From positions 492 to 64,491 of the forward strand of contig NZ_NVXQ01000007.1 in assembly GCF_002733955.1 (NCBI RefSeq): a DNA stretch of 64,000 nucleotides. The letters run 5' to 3'. Positions 26,289 to 35,303 of this stretch are shown here, piece by piece. Position numbers and translations under genes: made by a program. Positions within the stretch are counted from its first letter, which is position 1. Every line of letters starts with the position of its first letter. Source of the DNA: Hoeflea sp. (GTDB lineage: Bacteria; Pseudomonadota; Alphaproteobacteria; Rhizobiales; Rhizobiaceae). The notes under the pieces were generated by a model. That model had not been told where the DNA came from. It searched no databases and saw only the letters and a program-made list of their open reading frames with translations.

Positions 26289-28736
26289 GTGAGTGAGATT
26301 GCGGGGCATGCGCGGGTAGTCATCATCGGTGGAGGCGTGGTCGGTGTCTCGGCGCTCTATCATCTGGCCCAGGCCGGATGGACCGATTGCGTGCTTCTGG
26401 AAAAGAACGAGCTGACGGCCGGCTCGACCTGGCATGCGGCGGGCAATGTGCCGACCTTCTCGTCGTCCTGGTCGATCATGAACATGCAGCGCTATTCGAC
26501 CGAGCTCTACCGCGGACTGGCCGCCGCGGTTGATTACCCGATGAATTACCACGTCACCGGATCGATCCGGCTGGGGCATTTAAAGGAGCGGTTGCAGGAG
26601 TTTCAGCGGGTGGCCGGGATGGGCCGCTACCAGGGCATGGAGCTCGAGATACTGGCGCCGGACGAGATCAAGTCGCGCTATCCCTTTGCCGAGACCCATG
26701 ATCTGACCGGCGCGCTCTACGATCCTTATGACGGCGACATCGATCCGGCGCAGCTGACCCAGGCGCTGGCCAAGGGCGCGCGCGATCTCGGCGCCAAGAT
26801 CTACCGCTTCTGCCCGGTCACCGGTGTCCGCCGCGAGAACGACGAATGGGTGATCACGACCGCTAAGGGCGAGATCCGCTGCGAATATGTGGTCAATGCG
26901 GCCGGATACTACGCCCGTGAGGTGGGCAAGATGTTTGGCCGCGACATGCCGATGATGGTGATGAGCCATCAATACATGCTGTTTGACGAGGTCCCCGAGG
27001 TCGAAGCCTGGAGCAGGGAGAATGGCAAGAAGCTGCCGCTGCTGCGCGATGTCGACAGCTCCTATTATCTCAGGCAGGAGAAGAACGGCTTCAATCTCGG
27101 CCCCTATGAGCGCAACTGCAAGGCGCACTGGATCACGCCCGACGATCCGATGCCGGAAGATTTCTCGTTCCAGCTTTATCCGGACGATCTCGAGCGGCTG
27201 GAATGGTACATCAACGACGCGGTCGAACGGGTGCCGCTGTTGGGCACTGCCGGCCTGACCAAAAACATCAACGGTCCGATCCCCTACACACCGGACGGCA
27301 ATCCGCTGATCGGGCCGATGCCGGGTGTGCCCAATGCATTCGAGGCCTGTGTCTTCACCTTCGGCATCTGCCAGGGCGGCGGCGCGGGCAAGGTTCTGGC
27401 GGAATGGGTGATGGAAGGCGAGACCGAGTGGGACATGTGGGCGTGCGACCCGCGCCGCTTTACCGGGTTCTGCAATCAGGATTACGCGATCGCCAAGGGC
27501 ATGGAAGTCTATGGCCATGAATATGGCATGCATTTCCCGCACCACGCCTGGCCCGCGGGGCGCAACAAGAAGCTGTCGCCGGTGCATGACCGGATCGCGG
27601 CGCTGGGCGCGCAGTTTGGCGCTTACAATGGCTGGGAGCGGGCCAACTGGTATGCGCGGCCCGGCGATGACACAAGCGAAGAGGCGACGCAGACCTGGAG
27701 CCGCGAAGGCTCGTGGTTCGAGGCCGTGCGCGACGAATGCCTGGCGGTGCGCGACGCAGCCGGCATTCTCGATCTGCCTGGGTTCTCACGCTTCAAGGTA
27801 CAGGGACCGGGTGCGCGCGCCTGGCTCAACACGTTGATCACCGGCATGGCGCCGAAGCCGGGGCGGATCGGTCTGGGCTATTTCGCCGACGCCAAGGGCC
27901 GGATCGTCACCGAGATGTCGTTGATGGCGCTGGATGAAGATTTCTTCTTCCTGATCACCGCGGCGACAGCGCAATGGCATGATTTCGAATGGCTGACAAA
28001 GCATCTGTCGGAGGGGTCCGGGATTGCGATCGAGGACGTCACCGAGGCGTTTTCCTGCCAGATCCTGACCGGTCCGAAATCGCGCGAGATCCTGTCGGGT
28101 ATCACCGACGCAGATTTGAGTAAGCCCTGGCTAACGCATCAGTCGGCGCAGGTTGACGGGATCTGGTGCCAGCTGGTGCGGGTGTCCTTTGCCGGTGAGC
28201 TCGGCTGGGAAATCCATTCCAAGATCGAAGACACGCCGAAGATCTTTGATGCCGTGATGAAGGCGGGCGCGCCGCTCGGGCTCAGGCCGTTCGGCATGTT
28301 CGCGCTTAATTCGCTGCGGCTCGAGAAAGGCTACCGGGCCTGGAAGGGCGATTTGTCGACCGATTACTCCATCCTCGAGGGCGGCCTTGAGCGGTTCGTG
28401 AAATGGGACAAGCCGGATTTCCTCGGCAAGCAAGCGCTGGAGGAAGAAAGGCAACGGGGCAACAACCGGCGCTTCGTCACGCTGACCGTGGAGGCCGGCG
28501 ACTGCGATGCGCCGTATATGTCGACGATCTGGCAAAATGGCGAGGTTGTCGGTGAAACCACCTCCGGCGGCTGGGGACACCGGATCGGCAAGTCGATCGC
28601 GCTGGGCATGGTCTGGACACACCTCGCCGTGCCCGGAACACGGCTTGAGGTCGAGATCTTCGGCGAACGTTATCCTGCCACGGTGCAAGCCGACGAACCG
28701 CTCTGGGATCCGAAGAACGAAAGACTGCGGGCATGA
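26289..28736 (+). CDS. Dimethylglycine/sarcosine dehydrogenase-like flavoprotein fused to a GcvT folate domain (copy 1)
   Basis: An 815-residue two-part enzyme. Residues 1-420 form a DAO-type FAD domain (VVIIGGGVVGVSALYHLA) with His49 in LTAGSTWHAAG, the histidine that binds FAD covalently in dimethylglycine and sarcosine dehydrogenases. Residues 430-815 form the GcvT/aminomethyltransferase domain, which takes the methyl group as methylene-tetrahydrofolate. GTG 26289 is preceded by AGGAGA. It overlaps the second copy by four bases. The reaction would be oxidative N-demethylation of a secondary or tertiary amine; the substrate is unproven. Confidence 0.85.
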   Translation: MSEIAGHARVVIIGGGVVGVSALYHLAQAGWTDCVLLEKNELTAGSTWHAAGNVPTFSSSWSIMNMQRYSTELYRGLAAAVDYPMNYHVTGSIRLGHLKERLQEFQRVAGMGRYQGMELEILAPDEIKSRYPFAETHDLTGALYDPYDGDIDPAQLTQALAKGARDLGAKIYRFCPVTGVRRENDEWVITTAKGEIRCEYVVNAAGYYAREVGKMFGRDMPMMVMSHQYMLFDEVPEVEAWSRENGKKLPLLRDVDSSYYLRQEKNGFNLGPYERNCKAHWITPDDPMPEDFSFQLYPDDLERLEWYINDAVERVPLLGTAGLTKNINGPIPYTPDGNPLIGPMPGVPNAFEACVFTFGICQGGGAGKVLAEWVMEGETEWDMWACDPRRFTGFCNQDYAIAKGMEVYGHEYGMHFPHHAWPAGRNKKLSPVHDRIAALGAQFGAYNGWERANWYARPGDDTSEEATQTWSREGSWFEAVRDECLAVRDAAGILDLPGFSRFKVQGPGARAWLNTLITGMAPKPGRIGLGYFADAKGRIVTEMSLMALDEDFFFLITAATAQWHDFEWLTKHLSEGSGIAIEDVTEAFSCQILTGPKSREILSGITDADLSKPWLTHQSAQVDGIWCQLVRVSFAGELGWEIHSKIEDTPKIFDAVMKAGAPLGLRPFGMFALNSLRLEKGYRAWKGDLSTDYSILEGGLERFVKWDKPDFLGKQALEEERQRGNNRRFVTLTVEAGDCDAPYMSTIWQNGEVVGETTSGGWGHRIGKSIALGMVWTHLAVPGTRLEVEIFGERYPATVQADEPLWDPKNERLRA

Positions 28737-31180
28737 GCAAGCCGGTTCCGGAAAAAGCCCGCGTTGTCATCGTCGGTGGCGGTGTGTCGGGCTGCTCGGT
28801 GGCCTATCATCTGGCCAAGCTCGGCTGGCGCGACATCGTGCTCTTGGAACGCAAGCAACTGACCTGCGGCACCACCTGGCATGCGGCTGGTCTGATCGGG
28901 CAGTTGCGGGCGTCGATCAACATGACGCGTCTGGCGAAATACTCGGCTGACCTCTACGTCAAGCTTGAGGAAGAAACCGGTGTCGCCACCGGCATGCGCC
29001 AATGCGGCTCGATCACCGTGGCGCTGACCGAGGCGCGCAAGGAAGAGATCTACCGGCAGGCTTCGCTGGCCCGCGCCTTCGACGTTGATGTTCAGGAGGT
29101 CGGGCCCGAAGAGGTGCTCGCGATGTATCCGCATCTCAACATCTCCGACGTCAAGGCGGCGGTGCATCTGCCGCTCGACGGTCAGTGCGACCCCGCCAAC
29201 ATCGCCATGGCGCTGGCCAAGGGCGCGCGGATAAACGGGGCGCAAATCATCGAAGGCGTCAAGGTCACGGCGATCACAAGCGCCGACGGCCGCGTGACCG
29301 GGGTTGACTGGCAGCAGGGCGAAGAGACCGGTTCGATTGCAGCCGACATGGTGGTCAATTGCGGCGGCATGTGGGGACGTGATCTCGCCGCGCAATCGGG
29401 TGTGACGCTGCCGTTGCATGCCTGCGAGCATTTCTACATCGTTACCGAGGCGATCAAGGATCTGCCGCGGCTGCCGGTGCTTCGGGTGCCGGACGAGTGC
29501 GCCTATTACAAGGAAGATGCGGGCAAGATGCTGCTTGGCGCCTTCGAGCCGGTGGCCAAGCCATGGGGCATGAACGGGATATCCGAGGATTTCTGCTTCG
29601 ATCAGCTGCCGGAGGATTTCGACCATTTCGAGCCGATCCTCGAGCAGGCGGTCAACCGGGTGCCGTTGCTCGCCAGCGCCGGCATTCACACCTTCTTCAA
29701 CGGGCCGGAAAGCTTCACGCCGGACGACAGCTATTATCTCGGCGAGGCACCGGAAATCAAAGGCTACTGGGTCGCGGCCGGCTACAATTCGATCGGCATC
29801 GTGTCCTCGGGCGGGGCCGGTTTTGCGCTGGCGCAATGGATGAATGACGGCGAGCCGCCGTTCGATCTGTGGGATGTCGATATACGCCGGGCGCAGCCGT
29901 TCCAGAAGAACCGGCATTATCTGCGCGAGCGGGTGACCGAAACGCTCGGCCTGCTTTATGCCGACCACTTCCCCTATCGGCAGAAGGCCACCGCGCGCGG
30001 CATTCGCCGGTCGCCGATCCATGAGCAGCTCAAGGCACATGGCGCGGTGTTTGGCGAAATGGCCGGCTGGGAGCGCGCCAACTGGTTCGCCGATGACGGC
30101 CAGGAGCGGGAATATCACTATTCCTGGAAGCGGCAGAACTGGTTCGACAACCAGAAGCGCGAACACACAGCGGTGCGCGAGGCGGCCGGGCTGTTCGACA
30201 TGACCTCCTTCGGCAAGATCCGGGTCGAGGGCCGGGATGCGCTGGCGTTCCTGCAGCGGCTCTGCGCCAACGAGATGAGTGTCGAGCCGGGGCGGATTGT
30301 CTACACCCAGATGCTCAACCGGCGCGGCGGCATCGAGAGCGACCTGACCGTGACACAGCTGTCGGACACGGCATTCCTGCTGATCGTGCCGGGCTTCACC
30401 CTGCAGCGCGATCTGGCCTGGTTGCGGCGTCACCTGGGTGACGAGTTCGTCGTCATCACGGATGTCACCGCGGGGGAATCGGTGCTGTGCCTGATGGGCC
30501 CCAACGCCCGCGATGTGCTGCAGGCGGTGAGCCCGAATGATTTCTCCAACGAGGCGCATCCGTTCGGGATGGCGCGGGAAATCGAGATCGGCATGGGGCT
30601 CGCCCGGGCCCACCGCGTTACCTATGTCGGCGAGCTCGGCTGGGAACTCTATGTGTCGTCCGACCAGACCGCGCATGTGTTCGAGACGCTGATGCAGGCG
30701 GGAGCGGATCACGGGCTCAAGCTCTGTGGTCTGCACACGCTTGATTCCTGCCGCATCGAAAAAGCCTTCCGGCATTTCGGCCATGACATCACCGACGAGG
30801 ATCACGTGCTCGAAGCCGGTCTCGGCTTTGCGGTGAAGACCAAGAAGGGCGAGTTCATCGGCCGCGACGCGGTGCTTGCCAAGCGCGAGGAAGGTCTGTC
30901 GCGCCGGCTGGTGCAGTTCCAGCTCAAGGACCCTGAACCGCTGCTGTTTCACAATGAAGTGGTGGTGCGCGATGGAGAGATCGTCTCGATCATCACGTCC
31001 GGCAATTACGGCCATCATCTCGGCGGGGCCATCGGTCTCGGCTACGTGCCTTGCAAGGGTGAAAGCGCCGAAGAGGTGCTTGCCTCAACTTATGAAATCG
31101 AGATTGCCGGGGAGCGTCATGCCGCGATTGCGTCCCTCAAGCCGCTTTACGACCCCGGCTCGCTCCGCGTCCGGATGTGA
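28733..31180 (+). CDS. Dimethylglycine/sarcosine dehydrogenase-like flavoprotein fused to a GcvT folate domain (copy 2)
   Basis: An 815-residue paralogue of the preceding gene with the same layout. The FAD motif is VVIVGGGVSGCSVAYHLA, the covalent-FAD histidine is His50 in CGTTWHAAGL, and the C-terminal GcvT domain spans about 430-815 (HRVTYVGELGWELYVSS). Many residues differ between the copies, so they diverged long ago and may act on successive substrates, for example dimethyl then monomethyl amine. ATG 28733 overlaps the upstream stop (ATGA). The MttB-family gene follows after 33 bases. Confidence 0.87.
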   Translation: MSKPVPEKARVVIVGGGVSGCSVAYHLAKLGWRDIVLLERKQLTCGTTWHAAGLIGQLRASINMTRLAKYSADLYVKLEEETGVATGMRQCGSITVALTEARKEEIYRQASLARAFDVDVQEVGPEEVLAMYPHLNISDVKAAVHLPLDGQCDPANIAMALAKGARINGAQIIEGVKVTAITSADGRVTGVDWQQGEETGSIAADMVVNCGGMWGRDLAAQSGVTLPLHACEHFYIVTEAIKDLPRLPVLRVPDECAYYKEDAGKMLLGAFEPVAKPWGMNGISEDFCFDQLPEDFDHFEPILEQAVNRVPLLASAGIHTFFNGPESFTPDDSYYLGEAPEIKGYWVAAGYNSIGIVSSGGAGFALAQWMNDGEPPFDLWDVDIRRAQPFQKNRHYLRERVTETLGLLYADHFPYRQKATARGIRRSPIHEQLKAHGAVFGEMAGWERANWFADDGQEREYHYSWKRQNWFDNQKREHTAVREAAGLFDMTSFGKIRVEGRDALAFLQRLCANEMSVEPGRIVYTQMLNRRGGIESDLTVTQLSDTAFLLIVPGFTLQRDLAWLRRHLGDEFVVITDVTAGESVLCLMGPNARDVLQAVSPNDFSNEAHPFGMAREIEIGMGLARAHRVTYVGELGWELYVSSDQTAHVFETLMQAGADHGLKLCGLHTLDSCRIEKAFRHFGHDITDEDHVLEAGLGFAVKTKKGEFIGRDAVLAKREEGLSRRLVQFQLKDPEPLLFHNEVVVRDGEIVSIITSGNYGHHLGGAIGLGYVPCKGESAEEVLASTYEIEIAGERHAAIASLKPLYDPGSLRVRM

Positions 31181-31213
31181 CTTGAAATCTGCTTCGGATC
31201 AATGGAGACCTAG

Positions 31214-32788
31214 ATGGACATCGCAAGTGAAACCAATGCCGCAATCGAGTCTCCGCCCGTTGAAAAGGTGAACCGGCGGTCTGGTGGCCGCGCCAACCGG
31301 GTCCTGGTCCGGACCTCGCCGCTGGCGGACAATCTGAGGCCCATTCGCGCAGGCATGAGCGGCGGGCAATATTCGCCGCTCACCGATGCCAATGTATTGC
31401 GTATCCATCAAGCAGCACTTGATGCGCTGGAAACCATCGGTCTATCGCAGGCGCCCCCATCCGGTGTGGAAATCTTGACCGGCGCAGGTGCAATTCTGGG
31501 CGATGATGGCCGCATCCGGTTTCCACGCGCTCTGGTCGAGGACATGCTGGCGCTGGCCTGCAAGGATGTGGTGCTGTTCGGCCGCGATCCCAAGCATGAT
31601 CTCGACCTGTCGGGCACAAGGGTTCATTATGGTACTGCGGGTGCCGCTGTGCATGTGGTCGATGTGGAAAACCGCACCTACCGCGAATCCACCGCGCAGG
31701 ATCTCTATGACGCGGCGCGGATCACCCATGCGCTCGACAATGTCCATTTTTTCCAGCGCGCGATGGTCTGCCGTGATGTGGTCGACAATTTTGAGATGGA
31801 CATCAACACCATCTATGCCTGCTGCGCCGGCACCACCAAGCATGTCGGCACCAGCTTTTCCGACCCGTCGCACTTCGAGGGATGCCTCGAGCTTCTGCAC
31901 TTGATCGCCGGTGGCGAGGCCAACTGGCGCGCCCGGCCGTTTGTCTCCAATTCCAACTGTTTCGTGGTTCCTCCGATGAAATTCGCCGAGGAAAGCTGCA
32001 TCACCATGGAAAAATGCGTCCGTGCCGGCATGCCGGTGTTGCTGCTCTCTGCAGGGCAGGCGGGCGCCACAGCGCCTGCGCCGCTGGCTACCGCGATCGT
32101 GCAGGCGGTGGCCGAGTGTCTGGCAGGTGTGGTTTACGTCAACGCCATGGCGCCGGGGCATCCGGCAGTGTTCGGCACCTGGCCGTTTGTATCTGACCTG
32201 AGAACCGGTGCGATGTCGGGCGGCTCGGGCGAGCAGGCATTGCTGTCGGCCGGGTGTGCGCAGATGCACCGGTTTTATGGTCTTCCTGGCGGGGCGGCTG
32301 CGGGAATTGCCGACGCAAAACTGCCAGACATGCAGGCGGGATGGGAGCAGGCGATCTCCAACACCATGGCGGGCCTGAGCGGTCTCAACATGGTCTATGA
32401 GGCGGTCGGCATGCATGCCTCCCTGCTCGGATTCTGCATGGAATCGCTGGTGCTGGGCGACGATCTTCTGGGGCAGGTGCTGCGTTGCGTGCGCGGTATC
32501 GACGTGACCGAGGACAGCGTCAGCATCGAAGCCATGCGCGAAGTCTGCCTTGAAGGACCCGGCCATTATCTCGGTCATCCGCAGACACTCGGCGTGATGC
32601 AGACCGAATATGTCTATCCGGCAGTAGCAGACCGGACCAGCCCAAAAGAATGGGCGGAAATCGGCAAGCCGGACCTTGTTCAAAAGGCGATTGCGCGCAA
32701 GAACCGTATCCTGGCCGAGTCGACCGCGCCGCAGCTTGACCCGGCGGTCGATGCTGCGATCCGGGCGGCATTCAATATCCATGTCTAG
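31214..32788 (+). CDS. Trimethylamine methyltransferase (MttB) family protein, non-pyrrolysine
   Basis: A 524-residue TIM-barrel methyltransferase of the MttB superfamily, recognised by MRPI-like N-terminus (LRPIRAGMSGGQYSPLT), CAGTTKHVGTSFSDP, SAGQAGATAPAPLATAIVQA, GLPGGAAAGIADAKLPDMQ and LEGPGHYLGHPQT. There is no internal in-frame stop, so it lacks pyrrolysine like MtgB (glycine betaine), MtpB (proline betaine) and MtcB (carnitine). Those pass a methyl group to a corrinoid protein; none is encoded here. The gene context suggests removal of the first methyl of a quaternary amine. Confidence 0.85.
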   Translation: MDIASETNAAIESPPVEKVNRRSGGRANRVLVRTSPLADNLRPIRAGMSGGQYSPLTDANVLRIHQAALDALETIGLSQAPPSGVEILTGAGAILGDDGRIRFPRALVEDMLALACKDVVLFGRDPKHDLDLSGTRVHYGTAGAAVHVVDVENRTYRESTAQDLYDAARITHALDNVHFFQRAMVCRDVVDNFEMDINTIYACCAGTTKHVGTSFSDPSHFEGCLELLHLIAGGEANWRARPFVSNSNCFVVPPMKFAEESCITMEKCVRAGMPVLLLSAGQAGATAPAPLATAIVQAVAECLAGVVYVNAMAPGHPAVFGTWPFVSDLRTGAMSGGSGEQALLSAGCAQMHRFYGLPGGAAAGIADAKLPDMQAGWEQAISNTMAGLSGLNMVYEAVGMHASLLGFCMESLVLGDDLLGQVLRCVRGIDVTEDSVSIEAMREVCLEGPGHYLGHPQTLGVMQTEYVYPAVADRTSPKEWAEIGKPDLVQKAIARKNRILAESTAPQLDPAVDAAIRAAFNIHV

Positions 32789-32798
32789 GGACTGAACC

Positions 32799-34235
32799 AT
32801 GACCATCGAGCAGAATATCGGGCGCTTTTATATCAACGGGGCCTGGGTCGATCCCGCTGCGGGCGGATCGTTTGCCGATGTCATCAATCCGGCCACCGAG
32901 GAGAGTGTCGCGAAGGTGGCGCTCGGCTCGAAAGCCGATGCGGAAAAGGCCATCGCTGCAGCAAGGGCGGCTTTTCCCGGTTTCAGCGCCTGGAGTGCCG
33001 CCGACCGGCTGGTGCTGCTGGGCCGCATTCGAGATGTCTATGAAGCCCGGATGGATGAGATTGCCGAGGCGATCAGTACCGAGATGGGAGCGCCGCTGGC
33101 AATGGCGAAATCCGATCAGGCGTGGTCGGGGCTGGGCCATATCGAAGCGACGATGACGGCGCTCGAGAGTTTTGTCTTCGAGGAGAAACGCGGGTCGACG
33201 CTGATTGTGCATGAGGCCATTGGCGTCGCCGGCCTGATCACGCCGTGGAACTGGCCGATGAACCAGATCGCCTGCAAGGTGGCTCCGGCTCTGGCGGCAG
33301 GCTGCACGGTGGTGCTCAAGCCGAGCGAGATCGCGCCGCTGAGCGGCATTCTGTTTGCCGAGATCCTCGACGAGGCAGGCGTTCCGCCAGGCGTGTTCAA
33401 CCTGGTCAATGGCGACGGGCCGGGCGTCGGGCAGGTGCTTTCCAGCCATCCCGACATCGACATCGTCTCGTTCACCGGATCGACCCGTGCCGGCATTCTG
33501 GTGGCGAAATCCGCGGCCGATACGGTCAAGCGGGTGGCGCAGGAACTGGGCGGCAAGTCGCCGAACATCATTCTGGCGGATGCTGATCTCGCCTCTGCTG
33601 TGGCCGCCGGCGTCGAGGGCTGTTTCGGCAACAGCGGCCAGTCCTGCGATGCGCCGACGCGCATGCTGGTGCCGCGCGACTGGCACGAGGACGCGCTGGC
33701 GATCGCGAAGGAGACCGCGGAAAAGCTGGTGACCGGCGATCCGCGGGATCCGTCGACCGATCTCGGACCGGTGATCAGCCAGGTTCAGTATGACAAGATA
33801 CAAGGCCTGATCGCATCGGGCATTCAGGATGGCGCGGTGCTGGTGACCGGCGGCCGCGACCGGCCCGAGGGACTGGCTCATGGCTACTATGTCAAGCCGA
33901 CGGTGTTTGGCGGTGTGACGCCGGAGATGCGGATCGCGCGCGAAGAGATTTTCGGGCCCGTGCTCGCAATCATGCCTTACGACAGCGAAGAGCAGGCGGT
34001 CGAAATCGCCAATGACACGGTTTATGGGCTGGCGGCCTACGTCCAGTCGGGAGAGCTTGAGCATGCGCGCAGGATTGCGCGGCAGCTGCGCGCCGGGCAG
34101 GTGCATATCAACTCTCCCGACTGGGACCTGTTCGCGCCGTTTGGCGGCTACAAGCAATCGGGCAATGGCCGTGAATATGCCGACTGGGGCATGCGCGACT
34201 ATCTCGAAACCAAGGCGCTGATCGGCCACGGCTGA
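32799..34235 (+). CDS. NAD(P)-dependent aldehyde dehydrogenase
   Basis: A 478-residue aldehyde dehydrogenase with the full family set: ITPWNWPMNQIACK (about 147-160), SFTGSTRAG, the general base Glu in VAQELGGKSPNII, the catalytic Cys283 in GNSGQSCDAP, and the C-terminal FGGYKQSGNGRE. It begins 10 bases after mttB and belongs to the same operon. It may oxidise an aldehyde left after deamination or demethylation of the amine, possibly formaldehyde-derived or a semialdehyde. Length is normal and no lesion is seen. Confidence 0.88.
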   Translation: MTIEQNIGRFYINGAWVDPAAGGSFADVINPATEESVAKVALGSKADAEKAIAAARAAFPGFSAWSAADRLVLLGRIRDVYEARMDEIAEAISTEMGAPLAMAKSDQAWSGLGHIEATMTALESFVFEEKRGSTLIVHEAIGVAGLITPWNWPMNQIACKVAPALAAGCTVVLKPSEIAPLSGILFAEILDEAGVPPGVFNLVNGDGPGVGQVLSSHPDIDIVSFTGSTRAGILVAKSAADTVKRVAQELGGKSPNIILADADLASAVAAGVEGCFGNSGQSCDAPTRMLVPRDWHEDALAIAKETAEKLVTGDPRDPSTDLGPVISQVQYDKIQGLIASGIQDGAVLVTGGRDRPEGLAHGYYVKPTVFGGVTPEMRIAREEIFGPVLAIMPYDSEEQAVEIANDTVYGLAAYVQSGELEHARRIARQLRAGQVHINSPDWDLFAPFGGYKQSGNGREYADWGMRDYLETKALIGHG

Positions 34236-34280
34236 TCTATCGGCGTACTACGTTCAACACACACTTTCGGACACATCATC

Positions 34281-35180
34281 ATGCGTTATGGATTTATCGG
34301 GCTGGGCAATCTCGGCGGCCATCTGGCTGCAAGCCTGCTCAAGGCAGGCTTCGAAGTCACGGTCAACGACCTCGATCCGTCGCTTGGCAAGCGTCATGTC
34401 GACATGGGCGGGGCTTGGGCTGCGACGCCGGCTGACCTAGCGCGCGATTGCGACGCCATCGTCACCTGTCTGCCGTCGCCGGCTGTTTCGGAAAAGGTTC
34501 TCGGGGAGGTGCTGACCACGGCGAAATCCGGCGCCACCTGGATCGAGATGTCGACGCTCGGCCGGGACGAGATCCTGCGGCTTGGAAAGGTCGCCGCCGA
34601 AAAGGGTGTGCGCACCATGGAGCTGCCGGTGACCGGTGGCGTGCATCTGGCGGCGCAAGGCCAGATCACCATGCTGGCGGGCGGCGACAAGGACCTGTTC
34701 GACCTGCACCTGCCGGCGCTGCAGGCGATGGGAAACCAGATCTTTCACATGGGGCCGCTCGGCAATTCCTCGATCATCAAGGTGATCACCAACATGCTGG
34801 CCTTCATTCATCTCAAGGCCTGCGGCGAGGCGCTGATGCTCGCCAAGCGCGGTGGCCTCGACCTCGGCCAGGCCTGGGCGGCGATCAAGGCATCGTCGGG
34901 CAATTCCTTTGTGCACGAGACCGAGGGCGCATTGATCCTGAACGGCTCCTACGACGTTGCCTTCAACATCGACCTGGCGCTCAAGGATCTCGGCTTTGCG
35001 ATGGAATTCGGGCGTGAATTCGGCGTGCCGCTGGAGCTGGCTTCGATGACCGAGCAGACCTATGTCGAAGCCAAGGCGGCTTACGGCGGAGATGCGGAGT
35101 CGCCGATGATCGCCAAGCTGCTCGAAGACCGTCTCGGCACCGACCTGCGCGCGCCCGGCTTCCCCGCCAAGCTTGAATAA
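34281..35180 (+). CDS. NAD(P)-dependent beta-hydroxyacid dehydrogenase (3-hydroxyisobutyrate dehydrogenase family)
   Basis: A 299-residue two-domain dehydrogenase. The Rossmann motif is GFIGLGNLGGHLAASLLKAG, the substrate motif is LPVTGGVHLAAQGQ, and the catalytic Lys is in SSIIKVITNMLAF (about 172). Family members act on 3-hydroxyisobutyrate, tartronate semialdehyde, 6-phosphogluconate or glyoxylate-type substrates. It is the last gene of the amine cluster, 45 bases after the ALDH. A six-pair inverted repeat, GGCAGG/CCTGCC (35185-35203), follows but lacks a T run. Confidence 0.85.
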   Translation: MRYGFIGLGNLGGHLAASLLKAGFEVTVNDLDPSLGKRHVDMGGAWAATPADLARDCDAIVTCLPSPAVSEKVLGEVLTTAKSGATWIEMSTLGRDEILRLGKVAAEKGVRTMELPVTGGVHLAAQGQITMLAGGDKDLFDLHLPALQAMGNQIFHMGPLGNSSIIKVITNMLAFIHLKACGEALMLAKRGGLDLGQAWAAIKASSGNSFVHETEGALILNGSYDVAFNIDLALKDLGFAMEFGREFGVPLELASMTEQTYVEAKAAYGGDAESPMIAKLLEDRLGTDLRAPGFPAKLE

Positions 35181-35247
35181 TCCGGGCAGGATCGACGCCT
35201 GCCTCCTGACTGACCAGTCCGGCTGACTGACGTGGATCAATAGCTTC

Positions 35248-35303
35248 TGACGCCGCCTGATGCATAATAGCTTGGCCATACCGGCCAGCCAGGAGGCGTC
35301 ATG
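35248..35303 (+). promoter_or_regulatory. Ribosome-binding-site-sequestering stem before the site-2 protease gene
   Basis: TGACGCCGCCTG (35248-35259) can pair with CAGGAGGCGTCA (35290-35301): 11 Watson-Crick pairs and one G-A mismatch. The right arm contains the whole ribosome binding site AGGAGG (35291-35296) and the first base of the start codon. The 30-base loop holds a second hairpin, TGGCC/GGCCA. Such a leader should keep translation off until melted or rearranged. Confidence 0.65.

Noticed and set aside
28670-31018. 782-codon minus-strand open frame opposite the second dehydrogenase
   Set aside because: Shadow of the real gene; composition and lack of motifs show it is non-coding.
31214-32788. 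Possible pyrrolysine-containing MttB
   Set aside because: There is no internal in-frame amber codon. The only TAG is the terminal stop, and the family includes many non-pyrrolysine members.
35185-35203. GGCAGG/CCTGCC repeat as a terminator of the amine operon
   Set aside because: It is a short stem with no following T run, so I mention it only with the gene.
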